NCBI RefSeq assembly: GCF_014692515.1
Contig: NZ_JACOIK010000002.1
Span: 124,001-188,000 of the forward strand
Length of the DNA stretch: 64,000 bases
Reading direction: 5' to 3'
Source: Sphingobacterium micropteri
Lineage (GTDB): Bacteria > Bacteroidota > Bacteroidia > Sphingobacteriales > Sphingobacteriaceae
The translations under genes and the position numbers were made by a program. Numbering within the stretch: position 1 is the first letter of the stretch; each line of letters begins with the position of its first letter. Below the pieces are notes generated by a model, which was not told the DNA's origin, searched no databases, and was given only the letters and a program-made list of their open reading frames with translations. Below, in pieces: positions 54,262-62,866 of the stretch.

Positions 54262-55832
54262 TGATGAAAACAAACCTAATATTATTGTTGACCGGAATGA
54301 TGTGTTTCATCGTTCTGCTCACATCCTGTACGAAAGATCTGGATCAGTTTCCTTCCGTGGAGACAACATCTGAACAGGTGTATACGTCGGTAGAAGGCTA
54401 CCAATCGGTTTTGGCAAAGTTGTACGCTTCTTTCGCTGTGGCGGGAAACGGCCGTGGTGATGATGACCCGGATATGGCGGGTACGACGGCTTCTTGGGGC
54501 TATTTGCGGGTATACTTTAACCTACAGGAAATCCCCACAGACGAAATTATATATACCTGGACGGGAGGCGATAATCTCGTGGATATACAGTTTATGAGCT
54601 GGGGCGCTTCGGATACATGGGTGAATGCCATGTATTACCGTATTTATTATACCATTGCGATATGTAACGAGTTCTTACGTAATGTGACGGACGAAAAGCT
54701 GGCCGCTTTTGCAGAGGCGGATCAAGTGGCTATTCGGGAGTTTGCTGCAGAGGCACGTTTTTTACGTGCGTTGGCTTATAGCCACGCGATGGATTTATAC
54801 GGGAATGTGCCTTTTGTAACTGAACAGGATGTGGTCGGCGCCTTTTTCCCGCCACGTATAACACGTGCGGAATTATTCCGATACCTAGAAGGTGAACTAA
54901 GCGAAATAGCGGAACTCTTGCCGGAAGGGCCTAAACACGCGTATGGACGGGTGAGCCGTGAGGCGGCTTGGGCATTACTCGCAAAGAATTATTTAAATGC
55001 GCAGGTGTATACAGGTGAAGCACGTTATAGGGATTGCATCGACTATTGCCAAAAAATAATAGATGCAGGGTATGCGCTGCAGGAAGATTATAAGAAGCTG
55101 TTCAATGCCGATAATGATCAGCGGACAGAGGAGATTATATTTGCTATTCAGGCCGATGTTGCCCATACAAGTACTTGGGGAGCAACGACGTACTTGGTGA
55201 ATGGCCCTATTGTGGGGAACATGAAAGCGGAAGATTATGGTGTGCTGTCAGGGTGGAATAGCTTTCGGACATTACGGGAGTTTGTGGGTATTTTTAATGC
55301 TGCCGATACGCGTGGCGACTTCTGGACGGACGGTCAAACCTTGAATATTGATGACCCTTCATCGTCTAGCCAAGGATACAGTATCGTGAAATTTACGAAT
55401 CTGAAAGACGACGGGACGTTTGTAACAGACGAAGGAATGGTTAGTACGGATTTTCCAATGATCCGTTTGGCGGATGTGTATTTGATGTATGCCGAATCCG
55501 TTGTCCGCGGTGGTGGTGGAAACCTGTCGCAGGCATTGGATTTGGTGAATCAGATCCGACACCGGGCATTTGGGAGTGAAGAGGGTAAAATTTCTACGGC
55601 ACAGTTGACCTTGGATTTTATTTTGGACGAAAGAGGACGGGAATTATTCTGGGAGGCAACCCGCCGAACAGACTTAATCCGATTTGGTCGGTTTACAGGA
55701 GGGAGTTACCTGTGGCAGTGGAAAGGAGGCGTAGTCGATGGCCGGGCAACGGATACCAAGTTTAACGTGTATCCTATTCCGGTTACGGATATGGCCGCAA
55801 ACCCAAATTTGATTCAAAATACGGGATATTAG
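54261..55832 (+). CDS. susD: SusD/RagB-like glycan-binding lipoprotein
   Basis: Surface lipoprotein that forms the lid of the SusC transporter. The lipobox is IVLLTSCTK (Cys about residue 23). The N-terminal TPR-rich part contains YYRIYYTIAICNEFLRNV and FAAEARFLRALAYSHAMDLY, and the C-terminal part has PMIRLADVYLMYAESVVRGG, LDLVNQIRHRAFG and FILDERGRELFWEATRRTDL with the ending YPIPVTDMAANPNLIQN, all standard for the family. It overlaps susC by one base, which indicates coupled translation. Confidence 0.93.
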   Translation: MMKTNLILLLTGMMCFIVLLTSCTKDLDQFPSVETTSEQVYTSVEGYQSVLAKLYASFAVAGNGRGDDDPDMAGTTASWGYLRVYFNLQEIPTDEIIYTWTGGDNLVDIQFMSWGASDTWVNAMYYRIYYTIAICNEFLRNVTDEKLAAFAEADQVAIREFAAEARFLRALAYSHAMDLYGNVPFVTEQDVVGAFFPPRITRAELFRYLEGELSEIAELLPEGPKHAYGRVSREAAWALLAKNYLNAQVYTGEARYRDCIDYCQKIIDAGYALQEDYKKLFNADNDQRTEEIIFAIQADVAHTSTWGATTYLVNGPIVGNMKAEDYGVLSGWNSFRTLREFVGIFNAADTRGDFWTDGQTLNIDDPSSSSQGYSIVKFTNLKDDGTFVTDEGMVSTDFPMIRLADVYLMYAESVVRGGGGNLSQALDLVNQIRHRAFGSEEGKISTAQLTLDFILDERGRELFWEATRRTDLIRFGRFTGGSYLWQWKGGVVDGRATDTKFNVYPIPVTDMAANPNLIQNTGY

Positions 55833-55854
55833 CATAATGATCAATTAGAAAACC

Positions 55855-56925
55855 ATGAAACGATTATATTACTATGTGGTGGTTGGCTTCGTACTGCTGT
55901 TGCTGGCCGCCTGTGAAAAAGAAGGAGGCACGCCTACCATAACGGATGTGGAGCCGGCGACATTGACAGCTTCCAAAACGGAAGTGCTGTTGGAGGCGAC
56001 GACACCGAAAGCGGTGGCGTTACAACTGATGTGGAACATAAACGAGCTGCAAAGCACCGAAAAAATAGCACTATCGCAAATGAAGACAACCGTGCAATTT
56101 TCAACCAACGCATCGTTTGCATCCGTCGGCCGATCGGTCGATGTAGTAAGTGCTTCGCTGAGCTATACCCACCAGCAGCTTAATAGTATGGTACTGGCCT
56201 TGGGTTTTGTGCCGTTGGAGCAACAGGCGATATATGCGCGTATAGTCTGCCGGTTGGCACCAAATGTGGAACCGTTGTATAGCAATGTGCTGGAGTTGAT
56301 GGTGACTGCATTTGAACCGGTGGAGGATGGTGACTACCTCTTTATGGCCAATAGTGATTTCTCTGCATTTCCGTGGAAACTTTCCGCGCGGTTGGAAGAT
56401 GGCATATATGATGGTTTTGTGCAGGTAGACCAATGGTATAATTTTTACTTAACGGACGAAGCAAGTGCAGATGCGCAAACGATTTACGGGTCTTATCCGG
56501 TGGATGGCAATCAATATGTATTGTATGCCGGCGATGATCGTTGGAATTGTTGGACGAATAATGGCGGATATCTTTATCTCAAGACGGATGTCAATGCGAT
56601 GGTGTGGAGTGAAACGGTTGTTCGAAGTTTATCGGTTACGGGTGACTTCAACGCCTGGAGTCCTTCTGCGAATCCCATGGTGTACGATCAGGAGCAACAA
56701 GTTTGGACAGCAACCGTTACGACGACTGCACCGGAACAATGGGGAATGAAAATACTGATCAACGAGAGTTGGAGTTGGTTTTTTGGAGGATCGGAAACAG
56801 AAGGGGTATGTAACCTCTATACGACGGATGCAGATGGCTTTACTTATGAACAGGTGGGTACCTATCGGTTAATCCTTGATTTGCGTGACCCAAAGGCGTT
56901 CCGCTATAGTGTTGAACCTTTATAA
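55855..56925 (+). CDS. SusE/SusF-like surface glycan-binding lipoprotein
   Basis: A lipoprotein signal (LLLLAACEKEG, Cys about residue 20) is followed by a SusE-type N-terminal domain (TLTASKTEVLLEA; VALQLMWN) and a second beta domain. The C-terminal about 100 residues (VTGDFNAWSPSANPMVYDQE; WGMKILINESWSWFFGG) are like the starch-binding modules of SusE/SusF. It occupies the position of the surface glycan-binding protein in galactan loci, between SusD and GH53, so it probably binds galactan at the cell surface. Confidence 0.82.
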   Translation: MKRLYYYVVVGFVLLLLAACEKEGGTPTITDVEPATLTASKTEVLLEATTPKAVALQLMWNINELQSTEKIALSQMKTTVQFSTNASFASVGRSVDVVSASLSYTHQQLNSMVLALGFVPLEQQAIYARIVCRLAPNVEPLYSNVLELMVTAFEPVEDGDYLFMANSDFSAFPWKLSARLEDGIYDGFVQVDQWYNFYLTDEASADAQTIYGSYPVDGNQYVLYAGDDRWNCWTNNGGYLYLKTDVNAMVWSETVVRSLSVTGDFNAWSPSANPMVYDQEQQVWTATVTTTAPEQWGMKILINESWSWFFGGSETEGVCNLYTTDADGFTYEQVGTYRLILDLRDPKAFRYSVEPL

Positions 56926-56937
56926 TCTATATAAGAT

Positions 56938-57972
56938 ATGAAAGTATATATAAAGAAATTATCCTGGTTATGGATGTGTATAGGTATTTTTGGAGTGGGG
57001 AGTTGCAAGGACGATAATGCGGCACCGGCGGCACCAGATCAAGATAGCTTTGCGAAAGGCGCGGATATAAGTTGGATAACTGAAATGGAGGCGGCCGGCG
57101 TATCGTTCTATAATCAGGCTGGTATGGCAACAGATGGTCTAAAATTGCTGCGGGCGTTAGGTATGAACGCGGTGCGGCTGCGGGTATGGGTAGATCCAAC
57201 GAATGGCTGGTGCAACAAGGAGGATGTATTGGTAAAAGCATATCGGGCACATCATCTAGGCATGCGTATTATGGTCGACTTCCATTATAGCGATCATTGG
57301 GCAGATCCTGGACAACAAAATAAGCCAGCTGCCTGGGAATCTTTATCTTTGAATGAGTTGAAGGCAGCCGTGGCGGAACATACGAAGGAAGTCTTGCAGT
57401 TGTTAAAGGATAACGGCGTGACAGCAGAGTGGGTACAGGTCGGTAACGAGACGGGAAACGGCATGTTGTGGGAGGATGGAAAGGCATCCGAAAGTATGGC
57501 GAATTATGCGGCATTGAATAATGCGGGGTACGACGCGGTGAAGACTGTTTTTCCAGAAGCGAAAGTCATTGTACACGTGCATAATGGTTATGATAACAGC
57601 TTATTTCGTTGGTTGTTCGACGGTTTGAAGTCTAACGGTGGTAAATGGGATGTGATCGGCATGTCACTCTACCCGGATAAGGATAATTGGCAGGAGCGTA
57701 CACAACAGTGTGTACAGAATATGCAGGATGTGATTGCGCGCTATGAGACGGAGGTGATGATCTGTGAAGTCGGGATGAGCTGGGACGAAGAGAATGCTGC
57801 TGCGGCATTTCTGACCGAGTTGATCAATAGGAGTCGGCAGTTTCCGGCTGGTCAGGTACTGGGGGTTTTCTATTGGGAACCGTTGTCGTACGGTGGTTGG
57901 AACGGCTATACATTGGGCGCGATGGATGATAGTGGTCGGCCAACGAAAGCGCTGGAAGCGTTTAAATGGTAG
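56938..57972 (+). CDS. GH53 endo-beta-1,4-galactanase, lipoprotein
   Basis: Cleaves beta-1,4-galactan chains of pectin. A lipoprotein signal with Cys23 (GVGSCKD) suggests a cell-surface location. The TIM barrel starts FAKGADISWITEMEAAGVSF, and typical GH53 motifs follow: LGMNAVRLRVWVDPTNGWCN, MVDFHYSDHWADPGQQNKPA, VQVGNETGNGML with acid/base Glu171, and VMICEVGMSW with nucleophile Glu277. It has 344 residues, usual for the family. It lies 12 bases after the SusE-like gene and is the clearest pointer to the substrate of the locus. Confidence 0.93.
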   Translation: MKVYIKKLSWLWMCIGIFGVGSCKDDNAAPAAPDQDSFAKGADISWITEMEAAGVSFYNQAGMATDGLKLLRALGMNAVRLRVWVDPTNGWCNKEDVLVKAYRAHHLGMRIMVDFHYSDHWADPGQQNKPAAWESLSLNELKAAVAEHTKEVLQLLKDNGVTAEWVQVGNETGNGMLWEDGKASESMANYAALNNAGYDAVKTVFPEAKVIVHVHNGYDNSLFRWLFDGLKSNGGKWDVIGMSLYPDKDNWQERTQQCVQNMQDVIARYETEVMICEVGMSWDEENAAAAFLTELINRSRQFPAGQVLGVFYWEPLSYGGWNGYTLGAMDDSGRPTKALEAFKW

Positions 57973-58046
57973 CGGTTTTCTTGTAGCGGTTCGATTGCTA
58001 TTTAGGATGATTTGATAATGACAAATTTTATGATGATACGTTTTTT

Positions 58047-60479
58047 TTGTGTTGTATACTCTTTGGTCCTTTTCTGCTAGCTGCGCAGGAACTGCGACAG
58101 ACATTTTCGCTTGAGAAAGACTGGCGGTTTAACAAGGGGGATGTTGATCAAGCGGCGTCGACCGACTTCGATGATCGTGGATGGGATAAGGTGACGGTGC
58201 CGCATGACTGGGCTATTTACGGTCCGTTTGACCGGAAACATGATTTGCAGGAGGTGGCCGTGACGCAAAATGGAGAAAAGGTGGCTACCGTGAAAACGGG
58301 ACGCACGGGAGGATTACCTTATGTCGGTGTGGGTTGGTATAGAAATACGTTTGATGTGGAATCTTTTGAGCCATCGAATAAACGCGTGGTGCTGAAGTTT
58401 GATGGCGCGATGAGTGAAGCACGTGTGTATGTAAATGGACACGAAGTATGTTTTTGGCCGTATGGCTATAACGCGTTTCATTGTGATGTAACGGAATTCA
58501 TAAATCCCTCTGGCAAAGATAACCTGGTGGCTGTGCGGTTGGAAAATAGGCCACAATCGTCGCGCTGGTACCCAGGAGCGGGCCTTTACCGGAATGTGCA
58601 TGTGATCGTAACGGATAAGGTGCATGTTCCGGTGTGGGGAACCTTTGTTACCACACCCTTTGTTTCGGATACGTTGGCCTCCGTGCGGCTGGAAACGAAT
58701 ATAGAGAATGCGGATGGTAAGGTGGTGCGGGTCACTACGGATATTATTGATGGATCGGGAAAAGTGGTATCGTCTAAAGATAATGCGCAAAAGATAAACT
58801 ATGGGCAACCTTTTGTGCAGCACTTGGAAGTGTTGGATCCCAAACTGTGGAGCCCAGAGAGCCCGGCACTGTACAAGGCGATATCGCGTATCTTTGTCGA
58901 TGAGCAACTGTTGGATAGCTACGAGACCCGGTTTGGTATTCGGGATATCAAGTTTGTCGCCGAAAGAGGCTTTTTTCTGAATGGGAAACATCGCCAATTT
59001 CAAGGGGTATGTAACCACCATGATCTGGGGCCGTTGGGTGCGGCAATCAATGTTTCTGCGCTGCGATATCAGTTGGAACTATTGATGGATATGGGCTGTG
59101 ATGCCATCCGCACGGCACATAATATGCCTGCCCCGGAATTGGTCGAGTTGTGTGATGAATTGGGCTTGATGATGATGATCGAACCTTTTGACGAGTGGGA
59201 GATAGCGAAGTGTATGAACGGCTATCACCGGTTCTTCGAGGAGTGGGCCGAACGGGATATGGTGAATATGATTCGCCATTTCCGTAATAATCCGTCGGTC
59301 GTAATGTGGAGTATTGGCAACGAGGTACCCACGCAATGTAGCCCGGAGGGATATAAGGTCGCTCGTTTTTTGCAGGATATCTGCCATCGGGAAGATCCCA
59401 CCCGTCCGGTGACTTGCGGAATGGATCAGGTAAGCTGTGTGCTGGAAAATGGTTTTGCGAGCATGCTCGATATTCCCGGATTTAACTATCGGGTACACCG
59501 CTATCAGGAGGCTTATGCAAAGCTACCTCAAAATCTGCTGTTGGGGGCAGAAACCACGTCGACAGTAAGCTCGCGCGGGATTTATAAATTCCCGGTGGAG
59601 AAAAAAGCGGAGGCGGTGTATGCTGATCATCAATCCTCCTCGTACGATCTGGAACACTGTTCTTGGTCGAATTTACCGGATGAAGATCTAGCTATGGCGG
59701 ACGACTACGCTTGGTCGCTCGGACAATTTGTGTGGACTGGTTTTGATTACTTGGGGGAACCCTCTCCTTATGATACGGATGCTTGGCCAAACCATAGTTC
59801 TATGTTTGGTATTATCGATTTGGCAAGTATTCCTAAGGATCGCTATTATCTTTATAGAAGTGTGTGGAATAAACGAGCGAACACCGTACATGTACTGCCC
59901 CACTGGACATGGCCGGAACGTGTGGGGGAAGTGACACCCGTATTTGTGTACACGAACTATCCAAGTGCGGAGCTATTTATCAACGGAAAAAGCCAAGGTG
60001 TGTGCCGGAAAACAGAGGAGTCGGTGCAACATCGCTACCGATTGATGTGGACAGATGTGATATATGAACCGGGTGAGCTGAAAGTGGTAGCATATGATCG
60101 CCAAGGACAGCCGGCGGAGGAAAAGATCGTACGGACAGCGGGTAAGCCTCATCAAATTGTGTTGGAGACACCGCATAAGATCATTGCAGCAGATGGAAAA
60201 TCATTGGCCTATGTACGCGTAAAGGTGTTGGATAAGGAGGGTAACGTGTGCCCGAACGAGAATGCGTTGGTACATTTCTCTGTAACTGGTGCGGGCCAAT
60301 ACCGAGCCGCTGCGAACGGTGATCCAACCTGTCTGGATATGTTTCATCAACCGAAGATGCCCCTTTTCAATGGGCAACTGACAGCGATTGTGCAGGCCGG
60401 AGAACAACCGGGAGATGTCCGGCTGGAAGCGAAAAGTAAGGGGTTGAAAAGCGGGAAGATACTTTTGAAGGTGGAATAG
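58047..60479 (+). CDS. GH2 beta-galactosidase with apparent frameshift in the signal peptide
   Basis: GH2 enzyme of about 800 residues: sugar-binding jelly roll (WRFNKGDVDQAASTDFDDRG, VTVPHDWAIYGPF, GWYRNTF), immunoglobulin-like domain, and TIM barrel with MWSIGNEVPTQ (acid/base Glu426) and LLGAETTST (nucleophile Glu502, numbered from the TTG at 58047), then C-terminal beta domains. The only good starts (ATGATG at 58030) are in another frame and stop at 58078 after MMIRFFCVVYSLVLFC. One more T in the 8-T run at 58041-58048 would join that ATG to LLAAQELRQ and give a normal signal peptide. Released galactobiose would be its substrate. Confidence 0.85.
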   Translation: MCCILFGPFLLAAQELRQTFSLEKDWRFNKGDVDQAASTDFDDRGWDKVTVPHDWAIYGPFDRKHDLQEVAVTQNGEKVATVKTGRTGGLPYVGVGWYRNTFDVESFEPSNKRVVLKFDGAMSEARVYVNGHEVCFWPYGYNAFHCDVTEFINPSGKDNLVAVRLENRPQSSRWYPGAGLYRNVHVIVTDKVHVPVWGTFVTTPFVSDTLASVRLETNIENADGKVVRVTTDIIDGSGKVVSSKDNAQKINYGQPFVQHLEVLDPKLWSPESPALYKAISRIFVDEQLLDSYETRFGIRDIKFVAERGFFLNGKHRQFQGVCNHHDLGPLGAAINVSALRYQLELLMDMGCDAIRTAHNMPAPELVELCDELGLMMMIEPFDEWEIAKCMNGYHRFFEEWAERDMVNMIRHFRNNPSVVMWSIGNEVPTQCSPEGYKVARFLQDICHREDPTRPVTCGMDQVSCVLENGFASMLDIPGFNYRVHRYQEAYAKLPQNLLLGAETTSTVSSRGIYKFPVEKKAEAVYADHQSSSYDLEHCSWSNLPDEDLAMADDYAWSLGQFVWTGFDYLGEPSPYDTDAWPNHSSMFGIIDLASIPKDRYYLYRSVWNKRANTVHVLPHWTWPERVGEVTPVFVYTNYPSAELFINGKSQGVCRKTEESVQHRYRLMWTDVIYEPGELKVVAYDRQGQPAEEKIVRTAGKPHQIVLETPHKIIAADGKSLAYVRVKVLDKEGNVCPNENALVHFSVTGAGQYRAAANGDPTCLDMFHQPKMPLFNGQLTAIVQAGEQPGDVRLEAKSKGLKSGKILLKVE

Positions 60480-60515
60480 CAAGAATGCCACCCTTCGGGT
60501 GGCATTCTTGCTATT
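60475..60515. terminator. Bidirectional terminator between GH2 and metK
   Basis: A perfect 19-bp stem (60475-60493 with 60497-60515) with a TTC loop, with A/T-rich flanks on both sides. It overlaps the GH2 stop and serves both converging genes. Confidence 0.9.
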
Positions 60516-60529
60516 TATTAAGCTTTGTC

Positions 60530-61783
60530 TTATAATCCAAATGCCTCTTTAACGACGTCGACATAATCCAATTTCTCCCAGGTGAACAATTCAACTTCTA
60601 CGGTTTTCTGTTCGCCGTTAGAGCTTTCGAATGTTTTGGTTACGGTCTGAGGCGTTCTACCCATATGGCCGTAAGCGGCAGTTTCCGAATAGATAGGTTT
60701 GCGAAGTCCTAAGCGGGTTTCGATGCCGTAAGGCGTCATGTCGAAGATTTCCCCTATTTTCTCGGCAATTTTGCTATCGTTGTAAGGAACGTTGCTTTTA
60801 CCATAGGTGTTTACATAGATTCCCATCGGATCTTTCACGCCGATAGCATATGATATTTGTACCAATATTTCGTCTGCCACACCGGCTGCTACCAGATTTT
60901 TAGCAATATGGCGGGTAGCGTATGCTGCCGAGCGGTCTACTTTAGAGGGATCTTTTCCGGAAAATGCTCCACCACCATGTGCTCCTTTTCCACCATAGGT
61001 GTCCACAATAATCTTACGGCCGGTCAAACCGGTATCGCCATGTGGTCCGCCGATCACAAATTTTCCCGTAGGATTAATGTGAAACTTGATGCTGTCGGTA
61101 AATAGGGCCTGCAACGCTGGTGTCAGTTGCGCTTTTACACGTGGGATCAGGATGTTTTTAACATCGTCTGTAATTTTCTCCCGCATCGCTGCCTCGGTAG
61201 CGAACTCGTCATGTTGTGTTGAAATAACAATGGTATCGATGCGTTGCGGTTTATGGTCGTCGCTATATTCCAATGTTACTTGCGACTTTGCATCTGGACG
61301 TAGATAAGTAATCTCTTTATTCTCCCGGCGCAATGCAGCTAGTTCGTATAATAACCGATGAGCGAGGTCTAAAGCCAACGGCATATAGTTTTCGGTTTCG
61401 TTGCTCGCGTACCCAAACATGATACCTTGGTCGCCGGCGCCCTGTTCCTGTTTTGTTTGGCGATCGACTCCTTGGTTAATCTCTGCTGATTGTTCATGGA
61501 TAGCCGACAGTACACCACAAGAGTTTGCCTCAAACATATATTCGGACTTGGTGTATCCTATTTTTTGGATAACCGAGCGGGTAATTTTCTGTACATCTAA
61601 ATAGATGTTGGATTTTACTTCGCCAGCCAAAACAACCTGTCCGGTCGTTACTAAGGTCTCAATAGCGACTCGGGCATCTGCATCCCACGCCAAAAAATTA
61701 TCAATCAATGCATCGGAAATCTGATCCGCTACTTTGTCAGGGTGTCCCTCCGACACCGATTCGGATGTAAATAAATAAGCCAT
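60530..61783 (-). CDS. metK: S-adenosylmethionine synthetase
   Basis: Makes S-adenosylmethionine from methionine and [23 protein letters not shown] is the N-terminal signature with the ATP-contacting His, [12 protein letters not shown] the hexapeptide motif, and [20 protein letters not shown] the P-loop-like phosphate motif. It has 417 residues, typical of Bacteroidota. It is not in an operon: the terminator follows at once, and upstream lies a probable SAM-II riboswitch that would shut it off when its product is plentiful. Confidence 0.97.
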   Translation of the reverse strand: MAYLFTSESVSEGHPDKVADQISDALIDNFLAWDADARVAIETLVTTGQVVLAGEVKSNIYLDVQKITRSVIQKIGYTKSEYMFEANSCGVLSAIHEQSAEINQGVDRQTKQEQGAGDQGIMFGYASNETENYMPLALDLAHRLLYELAALRRENKEITYLRPDAKSQVTLEYSDDHKPQRIDTIVISTQHDEFATEAAMREKITDDVKNILIPRVKAQLTPALQALFTDSIKFHINPTGKFVIGGPHGDTGLTGRKIIVDTYGGKGAHGGGAFSGKDPSKVDRSAAYATRHIAKNLVAAGVADEILVQISYAIGVKDPMGIYVNTYGKSNVPYNDSKIAEKIGEIFDMTPYGIETRLGLRKPIYSETAAYGHMGRTPQTVTKTFESSNGEQKTVEVELFTWEKLDYVDVVKEAFGL

Positions 61784-61857
61784 TACTACATATTCTTTTG
61801 TGATTGAACGTACGAAAGGAGTTGTCTAAGTAGAAGTGGAAAAACGACCCAAATTTT

Positions 61858-61942
61858 GGTTTTAGCACTTTTTTTTACTGTGGTTGCAATCTCCTTCTGG
61901 CATATTAGTCAATATGCAGCACGCAAATCAGTCCACATTTTT
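61858..61942 (-). ncRNA. Probable SAM-II riboswitch in the metK leader
   Basis: Read on the minus strand the order of parts fits the SAM-II aptamer: P1 5' strand TGTGG (61937-61933), GATTTGC, an inserted hairpin GCATAT...ATATGC (61917-61900), TTGCAA, P1 3' strand CCACA (61883-61879), an A-rich stretch, then GTGCTAAAACC (61868-61858). GATTT, TTGCA after the loop and GCTAAA are the SAM-binding words of the family, known from Bacteroidota and Proteobacteria. It lies 75 bases before metK. Fold and ligand are inference from this pattern. Confidence 0.75.
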
Positions 61943-61948
61943 CGTGGA

Positions 61949-61956
61949 CAAAAGTA
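61949..61956 (-). promoter_or_regulatory. -7 box of the metK promoter
   Basis: TACTTTTG on the minus strand matches TAnnTTTG; transcription would start near 61942, at the 5' end of the riboswitch. No TTG is seen at the -33 position. Confidence 0.5.
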
Positions 61957-62004
61957 CGATTCTTTATTTGAATAATACGAATGGAAGCGAATTTTTATGG
62001 AATG

Positions 62005-62739
62005 TCAAATATTTCGTTTACTTTCTATCGTATAGGTAAAGGAATCTGCCCGATAACACCCGACATTGAATTCGATAGGATTATTATGAATGTCGTAGAC
62101 GTATCTTTTTCGGATAAGGATAGGTTCACCTTGCTTGATTTCCAGTTTGGAAGCAATAAATACATCCGCTGCTGCCGCACTTATCTCTTCTTTTGACGTC
62201 AATGCTACGACACCGTAATCTGTTTCCAATATTTCGTACAGTGGACGGTTAAAGTTTTCTGATGCCGAAATGGGTATCTGTGGACTAAAGTCCGAAGTGA
62301 AGTACACGAACGGTGCATCTTTTTTCCCCCGGAGGCGTTCCAGTCGCATCACTTTTGTGGCCACATCGATATCGAAAAAAGCAGCGACTTCAGCAGATAC
62401 CTCGTGTCTATAGATTTGTAATTCAAAATTATGAATTTCTATTCCCAGGACGCGCATCTCTTCTGAAAAACTTAACCAGTTACTGACGCCGCTAAATATT
62501 TTCTTTTTCTGAACACGTGTTCCAACACCTTTTTTACGAACGAGCAAGCCTTCGGTTACTAGGGTGCTAATCGCCTGGCGTAAGGTGTTCCGGGATATCT
62601 TTAATTGTTCAGACAAATAAACTTCCTTAGGGAGATATTGTCCGTCCCTATATTCCGGCGTGTCTATAAGATTTCTTATGAGCTCTTCAGCCTGTTTATG
62701 AAGAGGTTTTGTGCTGCTATGATCGATTTTTAAATTCAT
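62005..62739 (-). CDS. GntR-family regulator, HutC/UTRA type
   Basis: A 244-residue repressor. The N-terminal winged helix is PLHKQAEELIRNLIDTPEYR, LPKEVYLSEQLKISRNTLRQ and ISTLVTEGLLVRKKGVGTRV; the C-terminal UTRA effector domain runs from about residue 95 (LERLRGKKDAPFVYFTSDFS, GEPILIRKRYVYDIHNNPIE). UTRA domains bind small sugars or sugar phosphates. It is divergent from the mannose-6-phosphate isomerase-like gene, so it probably controls that gene and itself. Confidence 0.88.
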   Translation of the reverse strand: MNLKIDHSSTKPLHKQAEELIRNLIDTPEYRDGQYLPKEVYLSEQLKISRNTLRQAISTLVTEGLLVRKKGVGTRVQKKKIFSGVSNWLSFSEEMRVLGIEIHNFELQIYRHEVSAEVAAFFDIDVATKVMRLERLRGKKDAPFVYFTSDFSPQIPISASENFNRPLYEILETDYGVVALTSKEEISAAAADVFIASKLEIKQGEPILIRKRYVYDIHNNPIEFNVGCYRADSFTYTIESKRNI

Positions 62740-62745
62740 AATATG

Positions 62746-62759
62746 TTTACAAAAGTAAA
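62746..62759. promoter_or_regulatory. Inverted repeat over the GntR-gene promoter
   Basis: TTTAC-aaaa-GTAAA overlaps a minus-strand TACTTTTG box (62750-62757), 7 bases before the regulator ATG. Candidate autoregulatory operator. Confidence 0.45.
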
Positions 62760-62816
62760 AAAAATAATAAGATAATGTTGCATTATAAAATTAAAGTATT
62801 CATATTTGCTGTATCA

Positions 62817-62830
62817 TATGTATATACATA
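62817..62830. promoter_or_regulatory. 14-bp palindrome before the PMI-like gene
   Basis: TATGTATATACATA is a perfect palindrome, 36 bases before the ATG at 62867. The GTATAC core is like GntR-family operators. Confidence 0.5.
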
Positions 62831-62866
62831 CTATCCATATGACTGAACAATTATATAATTATAGAC

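Noticed and set aside
61931..61949. GTCCAC/GTGGAC as an intrinsic terminator of the metK leader
   Set aside because: No T-run follows and most of one arm lies upstream of the likely transcript start.
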